Assembly: GCA_024196135.1 (NCBI GenBank)
Contig: JAMQCK010000005.1
Span: forward strand, 62,001 to 126,000
Direction of reading: 5' to 3'
DNA length: 64,000 nt
From: Pleurotus ostreatus/Saccharomyces cerevisiae fusant
Taxonomy: Eukaryota; Opisthokonta
A model generated the notes under the pieces. The model was not told the origin of the DNA. It saw only the letters and a program-made list of their open reading frames with translations, and made no database searches. Every line of letters starts with the position of its first letter. Position 1 is the stretch's first letter. The position numbers and the translations under genes were made by a program. Below are positions 11,652-26,604 of the stretch, one piece after another.

Positions 11652-12947
11652 GGCACCAGAGGCAGGGCAGTAGCTTGGTGCGTGCTGCGATTGAATGGTA
11701 CGGGGCCTCCCGCTAGACGGTTCGCCCCTTTTCCATTTTTCATTCCTTCTCCCCTGTAGACTCTATCCCAAAAGCACGTCGGGCGTCAGACGACCCTGCT
11801 AATTGTGTACTTACTGACCAACGTGTACCATCTTGTATCTTGCTTGCTCTCTCTCGTCTTGCAGCCCTGTAAATTATATACCCAGTCAGCTGTCCTCATC
11901 CGCTCTCCCTCGCTCATTCATGTGTATACGTCTTCCCATGCAGGCATCATGACCACTCTGTACAGTTTCTTCGCGTACTGCAGCATCGACCCCCACGACT
12001 TATGCCTAATGATCAACTCTGATAAACGCCCTCCACCCCTCCGCGCTGGCTGCGAACTGTCCCCGAAAACCACGACATACAGTCGTTCACCTAGGTAAAC
12101 GCCGAGGACCTGCCAGCAGCGCAGGCTTCCCTCCCGTGACGTGTTCTCGTCATCCAGTTGTCAGTGTCGCGCTCACGACCGTGCGTAATGCTCGCGCCCG
12201 GCGTATCAACAACACGAGGCTCCGGCGTGGCCGAAGCACTAGAGCACCAGGGACGACGGCGTCTCAAGAGCTCATGTTCGCCTTCGCTCATGCGCAGTTA
12301 GAGTCGGGCGCGCGCGATCGTCATCAGATAGCAGATAGCCGTGCGAGCGCAGACAATGGGCGAACCCGAGCCGCACCTGCGTCGTGCGCAGCCGCGATCT
12401 TGGGGGACAATGGCAGGCGCTTAATTCGTCCTGCGGAGGGATAGCCGGCGAGATGGGGGCTAAGGAGGGACACGCGAGGATCCGGCGCCGCTCGAATCGG
12501 TCCCAAACAGTCCTGGAAGAGGTACATCGTGCATTGCAGAGCTAGTCCCATCGTTGTAGACGTGCAGTCATTAGTCCGTGGTATGCAAGGTCATCAGAGT
12601 AATAAATTACCGCCGCCCGCGATCCTGCTCTCGATCCCAAAAGCTGAGGTCACCCGGCCTCTCCGCCACCTCACAAGAGGCGGTCCGCGCCTACAGAGTC
12701 CTGCGGGACACGGTCAGCCGCGGTGGCAGGGGTGACGAAGGACACGGACTTACCAAAGCAGCGCGCCGAGATTGCAGCGCGCGGACCCCGTGAACAGTGC
12801 TATCGCGCGACGGAGCACCTGCAGCGTGGCTAGCCGCTGGTGAGTAGGCACCCGGCTGATGCAGCGGCCCAGCAGTCGCCCTTTTCGCGGCGTGCTATGG
12901 TCGCCCGGTAAAGAGCATGTCGATCCCACCATACTCCTTGTCGCTTG
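11652..12947. other. Intergenic region between convergent genes
   Basis: Lies between the stop codons of the disordered-protein gene (+) and the apyrase gene (-). Sequence from 11750 to 12060 is AT-richer and C/T-rich, consistent with a 3' UTR. The remainder has only short frames without motifs. I see no RNA gene or mobile element. Confidence 0.5.
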
Positions 12948-15225
12948 TCAATCGTCGCGCGCAAGGCCCGGCAGATGCGCACTGCTATTGACCCGCGAGA
13001 GCTGCCCAGATGCACGCGCTGCGCCAGCCACGCTTAACTGGGAGCCATTACGAGCTGATAGCGAGGACGGCGCGAGACCATTTGGCTGGCCATTGTTTTC
13101 GCTTGCCTCTAGGTGAGGAGGCACTGGTGTAGGCGAGCGCGATATAGACGGTCGCGAGTGCGCACTGGTCACCGCGGTGAACGCATCACTGGGCATGGAG
13201 AACGAGCGGACGGGGGATATACGAGGGGCCATCCCAATAGGAGAGTTTGGGCCTGGCGAGCCGTTGCGTGAGGGTATCGAGATTGGGAGCACGCGACGAA
13301 GCCACTTCTTGGGTAATGGCGAGGCAGGAGTCCGCGGCATACGACCTTCCTCCATAAGTCGGTAGGAATTTCGCTTGCTCAGATAGCGGATGAATGAGCG
13401 CAGCCTCAACCGCAGGGGGTATACGACGATGAAGAAGGTCATGATGAGCACGACGTAGAAGAGGAAGACGACAGGGGAGAAGCCAAGGGATGAGCGCTGC
13501 AGCGACGACGGCAGATGCGGTGTTATCCTGTCCTCTATGGCGTCGAGGTCGAAGAAGGGCGGTCGTATGGGTTGTATTGGTGAGTTGGCAGTGTCAGGAA
13601 TATCGTCAATGGGGTCCTGCAGTGGCCGGTCTGTCGCCGCCTTGAGGGGAACCTCCTTGCTGGCCTCCAATACCATCTTGCCGAGCGTCCAGCTGATAGC
13701 GATATCCCCGACGGTATCAACAGACTGGAAAGTCGGTCGCCCGAGCCCCTTTATGGCCGCCTGCGCCTCGACCTTCTTCGCCTCTGTCGTCTTGTTTCCA
13801 TCCGGGTCGACAATTCGTGGCATCCCGAGACCGTCGTGCAGCACGTTGACGATCCAAGCCGCCTTGAAGCACTGCATCTCCAAGCGGGATATCTCCACAT
13901 TCTCTCCCCACTTCCCTACAGCGACGACCTCTCCATTCTCTATAACTTCTCCGTCGCCGCTGGGTCGATTTTGCTGGCGCGCGTGGTCGTCGACGATGTC
14001 CTGCCAGTTGCGCGAGCAGAATTCGCCCGCGGCGCGCTCGTACTGCACGAAGTCGTACGCGCCGCCCAGACCAAAGACATGGTCAGAGGAATACCAGTAT
14101 TCTGATACGCCTATGAAGTGGGACACCGAGAAGTCTATAGGAGGGACGTGAACGCCGTCCATGAGACAGGGTGTGGCAGAGCAAGGCGCGTCCTTGTTCA
14201 GAAGCTTGTATGTCTGCTTCATGCACTGTTCGAAGGAGCCTGTTCCGCGTAGCTTGTGGACCTTCTGTGAGTGCGAAGACGCGTCGCCGCTATGTATTGG
14301 CTTCTCGGTAAGGATGAGGTCCTTCGGCAGACATGGGTCCGGAATGATGTCCTCGTCCGGAGGGGGGTCAGCGCCGTCTATGAGAGCGCGTTCGTAGTCC
14401 CGGATAGTTTGCCCGACGTAGCGTTCGCGCGCCTGGTTCGTCCCGTATCCTAGCCAAGTCGTTACGAAGACCTTATGCCGGATCTCCTCGCCGGTGAGCA
14501 GTCTAAGGCGGACTTCGACGAGGCTGTTGTCATTCTCCGCTGCGTGTGCTTCGCCAGGCTCGAAGGCTATCTGCGTAGACGCGCCGCCCATGTCCAAGAA
14601 GCCGTACGTCGTGCGTATGTCGCTCGAGCCGATGAACCCATCCATCAGGTAGTTCACCGCGATCCATCCGAACAGGCCTTCTTCCTCGCCCGTTATGATG
14701 CGTACGCTGCTTCCACACGGACCCGCCGCAGACGGCCCATCAATCTTGAAATTCGAGTGTAACGCGAGGAAGCGACACGTCTCTTGCAAGACCTCCGCTT
14801 GCTGGGTCGGCGTGAGCAGGCGCATGCCAGCGGTGGCCAGCAAGAACAAGGGAGTCTCGTGGTGGAGGGATGGAGGAATATGGTTCCGAGCGTGGTCCAG
14901 AAGAGGCCTGAGATAGGCAGGAATTCCTTCTACATTGTCCGCGAAAGATGAAAGACCTGGAAGTGTGTACGATCAATGCTTGTCGGAGATCAACGGTTGC
15001 AGGTGACGCACCAGGCTCCATCTTCGTCACCCAGTCCTCTCCAGTTTGTGAGCCCTTCTCAACCTTTGGCAGCATAGGGGGGACATTATCCCCTGCCTCG
15101 AGTATGACGGCTTGGGGGTCTTTCCAGCTGTATATCAAGAGGCGCGAGCCGGATGAGCCAGCGTCTATGACAATTCCAAAATGCCGTCCCGCTAGCCAAG
15201 AATCTCCAGCAGTTGGTGGAGGCAT
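12948..15225 (-). CDS. YND1: Golgi-type apyrase / nucleoside diphosphatase (GDA1/CD39 family)
   Basis: Two exons (15225-15012 and 14956-12948) encode 740 aa. Apyrase conserved regions appear in order: ACR1 VIDAGSSGSRL (~residue 20), ACR2 LATAGMRLL, ACR3 EEGLFGWIAVNYL and ACR4 GFLDMGGASTQIAF. A single membrane segment (PVVFLFYVVLIMTFFIVVYP, about residue 560) is followed by a basic, Ser/Pro-rich cytoplasmic tail. There is no N-terminal membrane segment, which fits the Ynd1/ENTPD4 layout rather than Gda1. The family hydrolyses nucleoside di- and triphosphates in the Golgi lumen, removing products of glycosyltransferases. The start at 15225 is close to ACR1, and a short upstream exon is possible. 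The 633-aa second exon and the intact motifs make the call firm. Confidence 0.9.
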
Positions 15226-15487
15226 TTCCTCGCTCCGGTACTAGACTGCAACGCGAGCTCTCAAGGCACACCGAGATGGTCGAGGAGGAGAAGGTCCAAA
15301 TTTAGCATCAGCCCAGCAGTCACGACTTCAACCACGCACGTGACAATATCGCGCATAAAGCATGATTCAATGTACAGGCGGTCGTTCTGCGCCTTTCGGG
15401 GGGTCATAAGGAGTGGATGGTAGCCGCAGAAAAGATTAGGATACACATTAAGCAGGAAAGAATGCAAACAGTGCAACAGACGATATA

Positions 15488-18400
15488 TCATTCATATGAA
15501 ACCATCTTTCGTACTTCTAGTACACCATCTTCAGGACCTGTAGAGGTCAACGAAAGCTTTGTCACTCGATTATTTAGTGGCGAAGCCGATGCACTAATGT
15601 TTCTCCCGTCTCTGGCTCGCTCTGAAAGCTCATGACGGCGCGTTGAGCCCGCTGTGCTATCCACCGTTGGTGGGGAAAGCAGACCTTCGTCGCTACCCAC
15701 TCTTTTGTGAAGGCTGGTAGTCGAACGTGCGAAGTCTCCTTCGCCTTCGGAGTCTGCCATCGCATTCCAGTGCACAACTTTGCTGTCGGTGACAAACATC
15801 TGCACGGACGGTGCGTCAGTAAACCACCATGACGAGGAACAAGTCCGTACCGAAGGCGGAGTCATGGGCCGAGGAGTGAGTGGATCGCCGGGAGTTCCTC
15901 TCGTGGTATTACTGGAACATATGGTAGGGCTCGTGGAACTCGAAGTCTGCACGGAATATCAGTACCGTATCAAATACTGTGCGCATCAGAAACTCACTTG
16001 AGTCAAAGTGCCATCACTGGAATCTGTGCAAGCGCGCTTCGAGCTCCTTGTCCGCTTCTTGTTCCCTTTCGTGCATTCAGCTACCTCGTGGCTTGCGTCC
16101 CGCGGAGTGGTTAGCGAGACCTTGACGAGAGTCAGTTCCTCCATGTTGAACCCTTCTGGCATCCATGAGGACGCGGTCTCCGCTGGAATCGAGAGGGCTT
16201 TCTCGTAGGCCAGCTGCACTAGCCTATAGATGCTCTTGAAGCGGGGGTGCTGGGCTGGATCTTCGATGAAGTCTGCCTGCACGAGCCTCTTCGCAAAGAC
16301 AACGGCCACCTGGGCGGCCAAAGTCACGCGAGACTTGAAGTTAATCCAGTCGTGAGCACGCTCTGGAGTAGGGTGTTCCTCCAACCATTCCATCACGTCG
16401 TCCACCAGGTCCAGACTCAGCTCAGACTGATTGTCTGCGTTGTCCTGGAGTTCGTCCCCGGTAAGCCGGTGGACGATCGCAGATACCAAGGGCAAATCGC
16501 TCTCAGCCTTCAAGCCCTTCTGAATAAGGCTTTGCGCAACAAGGAAAAGTTGTAGACGCATCTCTAAAGTTGCATCAGCGGCTGTGAGGAATCGGATGTA
16601 ATTGCTACGAACCTGAACTGCACGACGTGTCCCCCAGATCCCCTAACGCGTTCTGAACGGCATCATAGATCTTCTGCGGAATCGATATGCCCTCGCGAAG
16701 ATTGAAGCTGTTGAAGATGCGAATGATATGTTCGAGGCGGGCTTCGACTCTAGGTGCGCCCCGCCCAGTTTCGAGTAGAGAATACAATATGGCCTCCGAC
16801 GTTGGACGTGAGTCCCCTCGCGGATCTAGATAGGCCTTCACGTCTTGTATCAACCTGTCATCAAGGAAAGACAGATCAGGATCCTGCTGCGAGTCGCGTC
16901 GGAAGCAGCGGAGGACATATTTGGCGTCGACCGCTCTGTCCCGCACATCCCACAGGCAATTCCAGATCCAGTCGCGCAGCGACCCGTGCTCAAAAGTGAG
17001 CTCCATGAACCCAAGACAGCGGGCTAGCGCGGAGGGTTCGTTGTGCCACGTTGCAGCCAGGTCTCTGCGACGGGTCCAGTCGAGATCGAACTGCGTCCAA
17101 CCTTCGTACGTTTGATAAGGGGCGACGTGGACGTGTTCCTTTGTGCTCCCCCCTTTCAGTGACTTCGCATAGGCATACGCCCAAGCGAAGAAATTGGCGA
17201 CAGCTATCATCGCGCGCATGAAGAGGAGCGCCTGCGGTGACTTAAATGGTAGCTGGTAAATGACGTGGAGCCGCATCCTGCGATGATGGCAAAGAAACTG
17301 TATCCCGGGGAGAATGGTGGTGACAATGAAGAAGAGCATCGTGGAGGAGCAGAAGGTGGTGATGGCCGCCGCGACACTGGTTTGGATGTGCCACAGAAGG
17401 TCCATGATGCCGAGAAGGAACAAGAAAAGCGCAGTCTGCAGCAGTAGAGGGATCGCCGATATAATGGTCCCCACTGACCAATGCGAGAATCCCTCGTATT
17501 TGACTTGCCTTACAGCAAGATTCGTCTTGTAGGAGTGGCCAGTGTCTCGAAGATACTCCCTTAGCCATTGCTTCGAAACTATGCCGATGAGCGCTGACGA
17601 GAGACTCAGCGTGAGGCTGCTAAACCAGAAGCCGTTGATGCGGGCCATAACGTCGGCAGGAAGGGGTTCCATTTTGGTAGTCGTCGTTACGGACGAGACC
17701 TCGACGTGCGACATGACCGCTAGCATCTGGCGGAGATAGTCTGCCATGATGTCGTCCGACTGGACCATGAGCCACTTGTAGGACTCAATAATGAAGGCTG
17801 TCAATACCCCAGAGAAGAGACCGGCCTATTTCGCACGATCAGATGTCTCGACCTGTACGCGCCGAAGCATTGGAACGCACGAATACGAGGAGGGTGTCGA
17901 TCTCTTCGCGATGAACTTGACACGTTGTGTTATCGTGGTTGACAACGAGATCCAGGCAGCGCTGGAAGCAAGTTTTGGCGCCCGGGGGCATATGCGAGAA
18001 CGCTTCACGCAGAACATGCCACTGCTCGCTGTCCTCGGGCTGTAAGACGGTCAGACACTGTGAGAAGGTCGGTACGGCAGCCACGCACCTCCTCCAGCCC
18101 CTGCTCTTCCGAGATGCTTGTCCTGCATGAGTTGCTACCCTGATTGTGGCGTCGGCGTCAGCTGCGCTTGACCACCGTCATACGGGGGAAGCGTACACTA
18201 TCGCACAATACATCCGGGTCTCTTCTGGCTGTCGAGAAGGTATTCCCCTACGGACGTGTCGACATGAGCTTAGGTGGGTTGGAGCGAGGGTTTACCCTAC
18301 CTGCTGTTCAAGCGTTCGTTTAACGCCGTCCTTCAGATGGTATTGTCGGTTAGCGCGTTCACTCGCGGCAGCAGATTTCTGGCGCTTACCGTATTCTCAG

Positions 18401-18572
18401 GGACCTGTCGACGATGGAAGACTGGAAGAACATGAGATGCTGTCCGTGCCGTCGGGGCCATGATTACGGTAACTTGTGAGATGTGCGAAACTTTGTCGAC
18501 ACCGCGAGCAGAATAAGAGAAGGAGAACTTGAGGAGGCTGGCACTGCTCCCACGCGCGGACGGCGTGTGCAT
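15488..18572 (-). CDS. D1: DUF6535-type multi-pass membrane protein
   Basis: Downstream partner in the first patatin-like/DUF6535 pair. The core exon (about 17819 to 16606) carries the family signature LVFAGLFSGVLTAFIIESYKW, formed across an intron, then FWFSSLTLSLSSALIGIVSKQWLREYL and further hydrophobic segments, giving about 4-5 membrane spans. A soluble C-terminal part follows (IQ-type block with SLDLVDDVMEWLEEHP and FKSRVTLAAQ at 16561-16010). It ends in a Ser/Thr-rich tail closing at 15488. Introns of ~50 nt with GTGCGT/GTGAGT donors interrupt it. The start at 18572 (MHTPSARGSS) was chosen by resemblance to the N-termini of D2-D4 and is uncertain. Function unknown; DUF6535 is, as far as I recall, restricted to basidiomycetes. 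It lies 574 bp downstream of P1. Confidence 0.75.
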
Positions 18573-19146
18573 CTCGAGCGTGACATACCCAGCGAAAAGA
18601 CTTCCTCAAGTTTCCCATGGTAACAATAGGCGCTAAAGACCTAAAGCAGTAAGTAACGATGGACGAGCGGGCGGCTATCATACGCTTAGGGCAAATGGGC
18701 GCTTACTGGTCACTAGCACTGAGTTCGAATACACATAGCGGCGCTCGTAGCCCGCGTACAAGTATCATGGGGCGTATACGTTGGATGGAGACCAGCTCGT
18801 CAGGGACTGAGATCGACGCGATGGTCACGGTCACCGTCAAAGAGTGCATCCTGAATGCCGGGATCTGCCGTCATATGGTATCTCATATCGACGGGCTTGG
18901 CCGCGAAGGGGACGCGCTGCAGCTGGATTCCATTTACGCTGTAGTGCTGTCGTCTCAAAGGAACGCAAAACTGATTGCAGTGTATTCGAACGCAATTGTC
19001 GCAAGATGGCTCATTCACGTTAGGCTACAGTGATACCGCATTCCCGTACACATTATGGTAATACATCCATGTCCAAGACCGAGGCTCAGAGAACAAGTCT
19101 GCTATCCGCTCAATTCGTGCAAGAAGAGCCCTTCTAGCCGCTGCTT

Positions 19147-20458
19147 CTACCTACTCCTCGTTTTGGCAGCCGAAATAACCAGCCCCCTCTCATGCACCAT
19201 CTTCCGCGCCAGTCCGTACGCCTGCTCGTCCACGGCTAGTATATATGGTCGCAGAAATTCTTTGAGAACTGCTATCTGTTCCCACTGCGCCATCTTGCCG
19301 TCGACAGATCCCTGATCATGGGTCAGACGATAGTAGACGTGCTGTAGCTCGGGATTCTCCCGCAGGAAGGCATCCGCAATAGCATCGCAGCGCGCCGCTA
19401 AATGTTGCATCGTGGACATGCATATAGCTGGCAGTCTCGGTTGGTGGAGGAATCCCGGAGGTGTCAGGTCGATTGTGGTAGGCTTGCCTGCGCCTAAGCT
19501 AAGTATATAGGCGACGTGTTGCGAGGGATACAGAGATATAGCCTCCTCGTAGAGGTCGAAGACAGGGTTATAACGGTCGTCGCCGGCATCCAGAAAGGTA
19601 GCCTGTGTTCCGTTGTAAGAGATGGTGAGCGGCTCGAAGAACACGGGATTGCCCATGGTTGCACGTATAGCCTCTGTGAGCGTGCATTGAAACGGAGGCT
19701 CAGCAGGATGGACATAAGTGCGTAGTTTCTGTGGCCTGACGACTCCGGAAACCTCTTCTCTGACACAGACAAAGCTATATAGGAAATGAGTTCACTGATA
19801 CCGTCAAGCGCAAGCTGCTCACGTTTTGCAGCGTGGTCCTCGTTCCCCGATCATCTGAGTTTCGTCCCCGTCCCCGAATCTATTCGATATCTCCTTCAGG
19901 ACCTCCTCCAGTGACTTGACCTTGAAGCCCCCGCCAGCTTTTGTACGGAGGAAGACGCGTTCAACAATGCGTTTGTAGCACTCGAGGGCGTCGTCCATCG
20001 AGAGGCGTAATCGGCCCAGGAGCAAGGCGATGAGTCTAGCATCCGGTAAGGATTGTCGGTAAGAAGAACCACATGTACTTACCCGCCCGTGCCACTTCCA
20101 GCAATGACATCAAAATACTGACAAGGGAGCCCTGTCCCGCGCGAAAGTTGCTCGACGTCGCGCAATATATTTCTCAGTATGAGCAGCATAGACAGCCCGC
20201 GAGCGCCGCCATCGTCTTCAGCCATACGTTAGTACGCTGTCTCCTCTTCGGAGGGGGTCATACGCTACCTAGCGAAAGTAGTCGCAGCCCTGGCTTCGTT
20301 GGTGCAGTTTGGAAATGTCGTAAGTCATTGAGTGTAGCGACATTCCGGTCGGTGAAGTCCCTTTCCGGAAGTGAGGCGCTTGCTCTCAGAGCGCGCTATG
20401 GATACCGCATTAGTCTCTGTTGCTAGTACCAAAAGTATGCCACACTCACCCCAGCCAT
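19147..20458 (-). CDS. P1: patatin-like protein lacking the catalytic serine
   Basis: Five exons (20458-20450, 20395-20269, 20215-20083, 20035-19823 and 19774-19147) encode 369 aa. Exon 1 is only ATG GCT GGG. The patatin core is recognisable: LRLLSLDDGGARGLS (normally DGGGIRG), then FDVIAGSGTGG where patatins have GxSxG. The sequence LLGRLRLSMDDALECY follows, and later LDAGDDRYNPVFD carries the Asp-Gly type catalytic motif, with LSLGAG after it. The nucleophile serine is replaced by glycine, so lipase activity is doubtful. Exon lengths and phases are nearly the same as in P2-P4. It is the most diverged copy of the four by eye. D1 follows on the same strand. Confidence 0.85.
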
Positions 20459-20837
20459 GCAATGTATGCGTGTACCAACCTATTAGGAGGGAACGTGGTG
20501 CGTGTACAGCATGAACCTGAAGAGGAGTAGATGAGAAGATGTATCCAGACTATCCCAAGCCGTGAAGTGCAATAGCTGGGAGTCGTACGTGGACTTGGTC
20601 GTGGTGGCGCAAGACAAGTTGGAATTCCTCTGATCGATGCGATGTCATTATGCTTGCGCCGGTCCGACGCTCCCGGAGTCTTTGTAACCCAAAATGGACT
20701 TTTCTCCGAACGAAGCTTAGATTTGCTTCCGCTAGGCTTCCCATTATCCTCTGTACGTATATGACGCTTTTATCCATGGACATTGCAAGTTTACAGATGA
20801 TATGTGACAAGCCTATATGCAACCTTCCCCTCCCATC

Positions 20838-23115
20838 TCACAACCGGAACGACTGCCCCTTCGTCACCTGCCTCTTCGGCCTCCCCGACGCAGAAAACAG
20901 CGGCTCCTCCGAGATAGATTGCCTCCGTTTTGGTGCCGTTGCCTTGCCCTTTGGGGTAGCCTGCGTCCTGCTAGCGAACTTCCGGAGCTCTATAATAGAG
21001 ACAACCCAGTCCGGCTCATTGCTCTTCTGAACACCCAGCTTGTACAGGCGGGCTTCTTCCTCGGGGGAGAGGAGCGCGGCGGAGCGGCGGTCGCCGGAGC
21101 GCCAGATGAGGAGTTGCTGGACGGCGGCGGGGAGGAGGATGTTCATGCAGTACTGACGTTGAGGGTGAGCGAGGCGGTAGATAAGGTGTGAGTTAGATAT
21201 ACCTCAAGCTTTTCCAAAGGTGAGAGTAGCTCGTACGCCTCCGAGCCTCGCTGAGGCGGTGGTCGGGTATGTCGTTCCGAGGTATCCATTTCCGTATCTA
21301 CATTCGACAAGGCGCTTGCGGGTCTCTGAGGCTGGAGTCAGTCGAGTGCTGCTCAATTGAGAAGGTTCACTCACTGTATCGTCTCCGGGTTCGCTGGGTG
21401 CCGTAGACGAAGGTGGAGGTTGCGTTGAAGAGGGCCGCGAGACGGCATCCCCCTCGAGCTGCGACGATGGCGGCGGTCCTGCTTCCGACTGTACTTCCGC
21501 CTTCACAACCTCTTCCAGAGCAGCATCAATCGCCTCGTCCTCTATCCGTGTCGCATGCTTCGCGTCACGTAGGCACCACTCCAGGATGTAGTCCCGCAAG
21601 CGCACGATCTCCTTCGGCGTCAACGTCCCGCGCGCGCTCGCCTTCTCCGTGAGCTTCTTCCTGCCCGTGTCGGAGGCAAAGAAGGTGAAGTTCTGTTCCC
21701 TGGCGGGAGCATACTCGTCTCGGAGGATAGCCTGCAAGACGGGCTTGGCGTACACCCATTGCTCGCGTAGGTCGAGGTCGCAGAAGTCGTTGGCGGCTGG
21801 TGGTGGATCCTGAGGCTCGGGACTACTCGAGCGCTCTGCGTCAAGAGCTGGGGTGCGGACTGTCTCGTCGTCGGGCTCTTCCTGACCGCTGTCGATATCC
21901 CCCATCTGCAACATGATATCAGAATTCCGCTGTCGGAGGAGTCCGCTAAGCGGCTCACCTTGCAAGTGAGAAATTCGGGATCGTTCGTATCATAGAACTG
22001 CTTCTTCGTCACCGTACGCTGCGACCGGTCGCAAAATTCGATGCGGAACCGGACAGCTCGTTGATTGCCTTCGGGGAGATACATAGCGAGGACCCTTGCC
22101 GGCCAGAAGTAACCCTTGTCCTGCGCCAGAATAGGCTCGCTACCGAGTTGGTACTCGTAGCTCTCAGTAGTCTCCTTCGGCTTCGGCTGCGAGGGGCCCG
22201 GAGCATCGAGTTCGTCCTCGGAGATGCTGCCGATGTGTATCGAGCGCTGGTAGAGCTCGTGCGACACGAGAGACGAAGAGGGGAAGCCGTCACACTCGCT
22301 CTCGAGGTAGTGCTTGAGGGCGGTGGCAGCGGCGGCGTACCATGCATTCTGTACGTCATCGTGATTGAGGTTCGTTTTACGCCGCTTGCGCGGTGTGGTG
22401 GGGAGGGCGGGGGCGGAGCTGATAATCCAGGGGAGACCCGTAAAGGGGATGGTCTGGAGGTCGCTGAGGAAGGACATGATGTTCTCGGGGGAGGGGGAGG
22501 CGATCGTGATTTGGGGTTCGCGGTGATGATCGCCGTAGAGGTGGGCCGTGAGAGGCGCGCGGTACACGATCTGCGGGCGGGTAAGCGTTGGGTTCAAGGT
22601 ATGAGCAGTGATGTACGGACCTTGGCAGGCCACCAGATGCTGCGGTCGTGGTTGAGCGGCTCCCCCTCGACAGGGTGGCCGTCCATGTCGATGAGGACCC
22701 ATGCATGATGTTTGATCGCGTCGAGACTCCAGGGAGCTTTCGAGCGCATCATCTTCCCAGGCGTAAAGGTCGAGTGCGGGGAGGACGACAGAGAGGTCAT
22801 GTCCGTGTCCGAGTCCACGTCCGTGAGGGAGGACGCGTCGGGGGAGCGCCCACGCTTCGCGCCTGATCTCGGCGCGCGCGCTGGGCGGCGTGCGGAGGCA
22901 GACTTTGGAGGTAGCGCGGGGCGCGACGCGACGAGAGAAGAGCTGCTCCCGCTCACATCCGCGAGGGACTTGCGACGTGCGTGTCCCTTTCCCTTCGTCT
23001 GGCTCTTCGGTGGGGGCTTCCGCGGGGCCTCATCCTCCTCGGTGTCAGAGTCTGAGTCTGCCTGGGCGGCGATGTTGACCTGGGCGCGCTGTGCTGCGGC
23101 GCGCCTGGAGGACAT
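20838..23115 (-). CDS. Nuclear protein with PWWP-like module, unknown function
   Basis: Five exons (23115-22621, 22570-21959, 21905-21375, 21325-21203 and 21152-20838) give 691 aa. The N-terminal ~130 residues are basic and Ser-rich (GKGHARRKS, RRPARAPRSGAKRGRSP), suggesting nuclear import. At ~residue 136-185 the sequence AWVLIDMDGHPVEGE...RSIWWPAKV, continuing with IVYRAPLTAHLYGD, resembles a PWWP fold (W-x-W-P-A-K-V core). A second similar element, GYFWPARVLAMYLPEG...FRIEFCDRSQ, occurs around residue 310. The acidic middle is followed by a helical part (LREQWVYAKPVLQAILRDEY) and a basic C-terminus. PWWP modules bind methylated histones and DNA, so chromatin binding is inferred. Divergent from ELP3, 236 bp apart. 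Confidence 0.75.
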
Positions 23116-23351
23116 GGTAGGGGCAGGTTTCCAAGGGTGCGCTGACCGTTCGTGCTGAACACGGACACGAGTTAGAAGATCCCACGCGAGTTGGTCTGAG
23201 CGCAAGACGCGACGGACCGCGCTATACTGATCCGGGGATAATGCCCTCGGCAGTCCCCGCTGTTCCGGACACTCGGGCCGGTGTCTAAAATGTCGAGTGG
23301 CGCATTGGATCAGTGAACGGGCGCTTGTTTCCTGCCAGATCCTTGGTGGAC
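23116..23351. promoter_or_regulatory. Divergent intergenic region, PWWP-like gene / ELP3
   Basis: A 236-bp gap between two start codons on opposite strands must hold both promoters. No clear TATA box is visible. The ELP3 start may in fact lie further upstream through another intron, which would shorten this region. Confidence 0.4.
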
Positions 23352-25327
<1,976 letters not shown>

Positions 25328-25416
25328 TTGTGATTGTGTAGCTGGGGTATCCTGTATGTATTGTAGTTGTTGTGACAGTAGTGTACGATAGTAGCAGCTC
25401 ACTATGTAGACGTGGA

Positions 25417-26604
25417 CTATCCGTCCCCCATGACGAGGGTGTGGAAGTTGGGGAATACGAGCTCCTCCTCGACCGTCTTGCGGATCATGTCCTGGATGAA
25501 CTTCTCTACGCGTGTCACATTCCGTAGGACGTGCTTGTCCGTCTGGCCAATCTCGCTCTCTATGACGATGGAGGGCAGCAGCCGTTGGCCAACGGGCTTG
25601 GGTTTCGCGCGCGTGTAAGCGCCAGACTGGATACCCGCCGTCGACGCGCTAGCAGCAGCGAGGACGGAAGGCGTGATTGGCTCACTCTCGTCCATGAGTA
25701 GCTCCGGTGGTGTTGGGTCTCTGCGCTTCGCCGTCGCGGGCCCGTAGGGATCAAGGTCGTCAAGGATGCACAGGTGTATACGCCGCCGCTCGCCCTCGTA
25801 CGCAACCGCAACCTCCCCGTTGAACACAAGACCGGTAACGGAGAGCTTGATGGGGAGGGACATGAATGAGGGCGAGGGATAGTTAATGAGTAGAGATGTG
25901 GTGAGCGTGATACGAAGGTCGGAATTCCAGGTCACGTAGAGGTGCAACTGCAGGTTGGGCTGCGCGGCAGGTTGTGGCGGCTCTGGCGGAGAGGTGTCCG
26001 GTCTTGTGTCAAGCGACTCGGTGGAAGATGACCTGCGCAGCGGTGGCTCTTCCTTGGGAGGTGTGGGAGGAGAGGGCGCAGTGGACAGACTGGTGCGGTG
26101 AAGGGGAGTGCGGGGGAATGGGCTGCCGCCATACGCGTACGCTGCGGCGCGAAAGTCGTTCAAGTGCGGCACACTCATCCCTGCGTTCCACAGGTCCATC
26201 GGCGGGTTCATAAGCGAAGGCATCGACGCAGACATGTCCGGGCGCCCAAACTGCCCGTAGCGCATGTGCGCGGGGAGGTGCTGGTAAGCGAAGCCGTCCG
26301 CCTGGCGCGCGGCGCGGCGGGAGACCCATTCGTATCCGTCCTCGTCGTCTATAGGATCGGTCTCGGTGACCTTAACGTCCTTGTCGTCCGGCGTGTCCTC
26401 GTCGTCTTCGAGGAAATCACGGTATATGTCCCGGAGGTCGACGAGCTCAACGTCTGGAGCTGCAGAGCCGAAGTCGAGGGAGCATACTTGGACGGGGCCG
26501 ATGAAGGAAGGGGTTTCGGTGCTGGCGAGCTGTCTGTTTAGGACATCAACAAGATGTTGGGCGAGCCCTCGATTGAGCTTTTCCCAGTCCAGGTCAATGG
26601 ACAT
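25417..26604 (-). CDS. MDM12: Mitochondrial distribution and morphology protein 12 (ERMES subunit)
   Basis: Single-exon, 395 aa. It begins MSIDLDWEKLNRGLAQHLVD and has the split SMP lipid-binding domain of Mdm12: N-terminal part to VELVDLRDIYRDF (~residue 60), a long low-complexity insertion rich in Pro/Ser (~residues 65-215), and the C-terminal part LYVTWNSDLRITLTTSLLINY, MSLPIKLSVTGLVFNGEVAVAY, LLPSIVIESEIGQ and VEKFIQDMIRKTVEEELVFP. Mdm12 bridges Mmm1 and Mdm10 in the ER-mitochondria encounter structure and transfers phospholipids. The insertion is typical of filamentous-fungal and basidiomycete orthologues. No intron is needed. Divergent from IML1. Confidence 0.95.
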   Translation of the reverse strand: MSIDLDWEKLNRGLAQHLVDVLNRQLASTETPSFIGPVQVCSLDFGSAAPDVELVDLRDIYRDFLEDDEDTPDDKDVKVTETDPIDDEDGYEWVSRRAARQADGFAYQHLPAHMRYGQFGRPDMSASMPSLMNPPMDLWNAGMSVPHLNDFRAAAYAYGGSPFPRTPLHRTSLSTAPSPPTPPKEEPPLRRSSSTESLDTRPDTSPPEPPQPAAQPNLQLHLYVTWNSDLRITLTTSLLINYPSPSFMSLPIKLSVTGLVFNGEVAVAYEGERRRIHLCILDDLDPYGPATAKRRDPTPPELLMDESEPITPSVLAAASASTAGIQSGAYTRAKPKPVGQRLLPSIVIESEIGQTDKHVLRNVTRVEKFIQDMIRKTVEEELVFPNFHTLVMGDG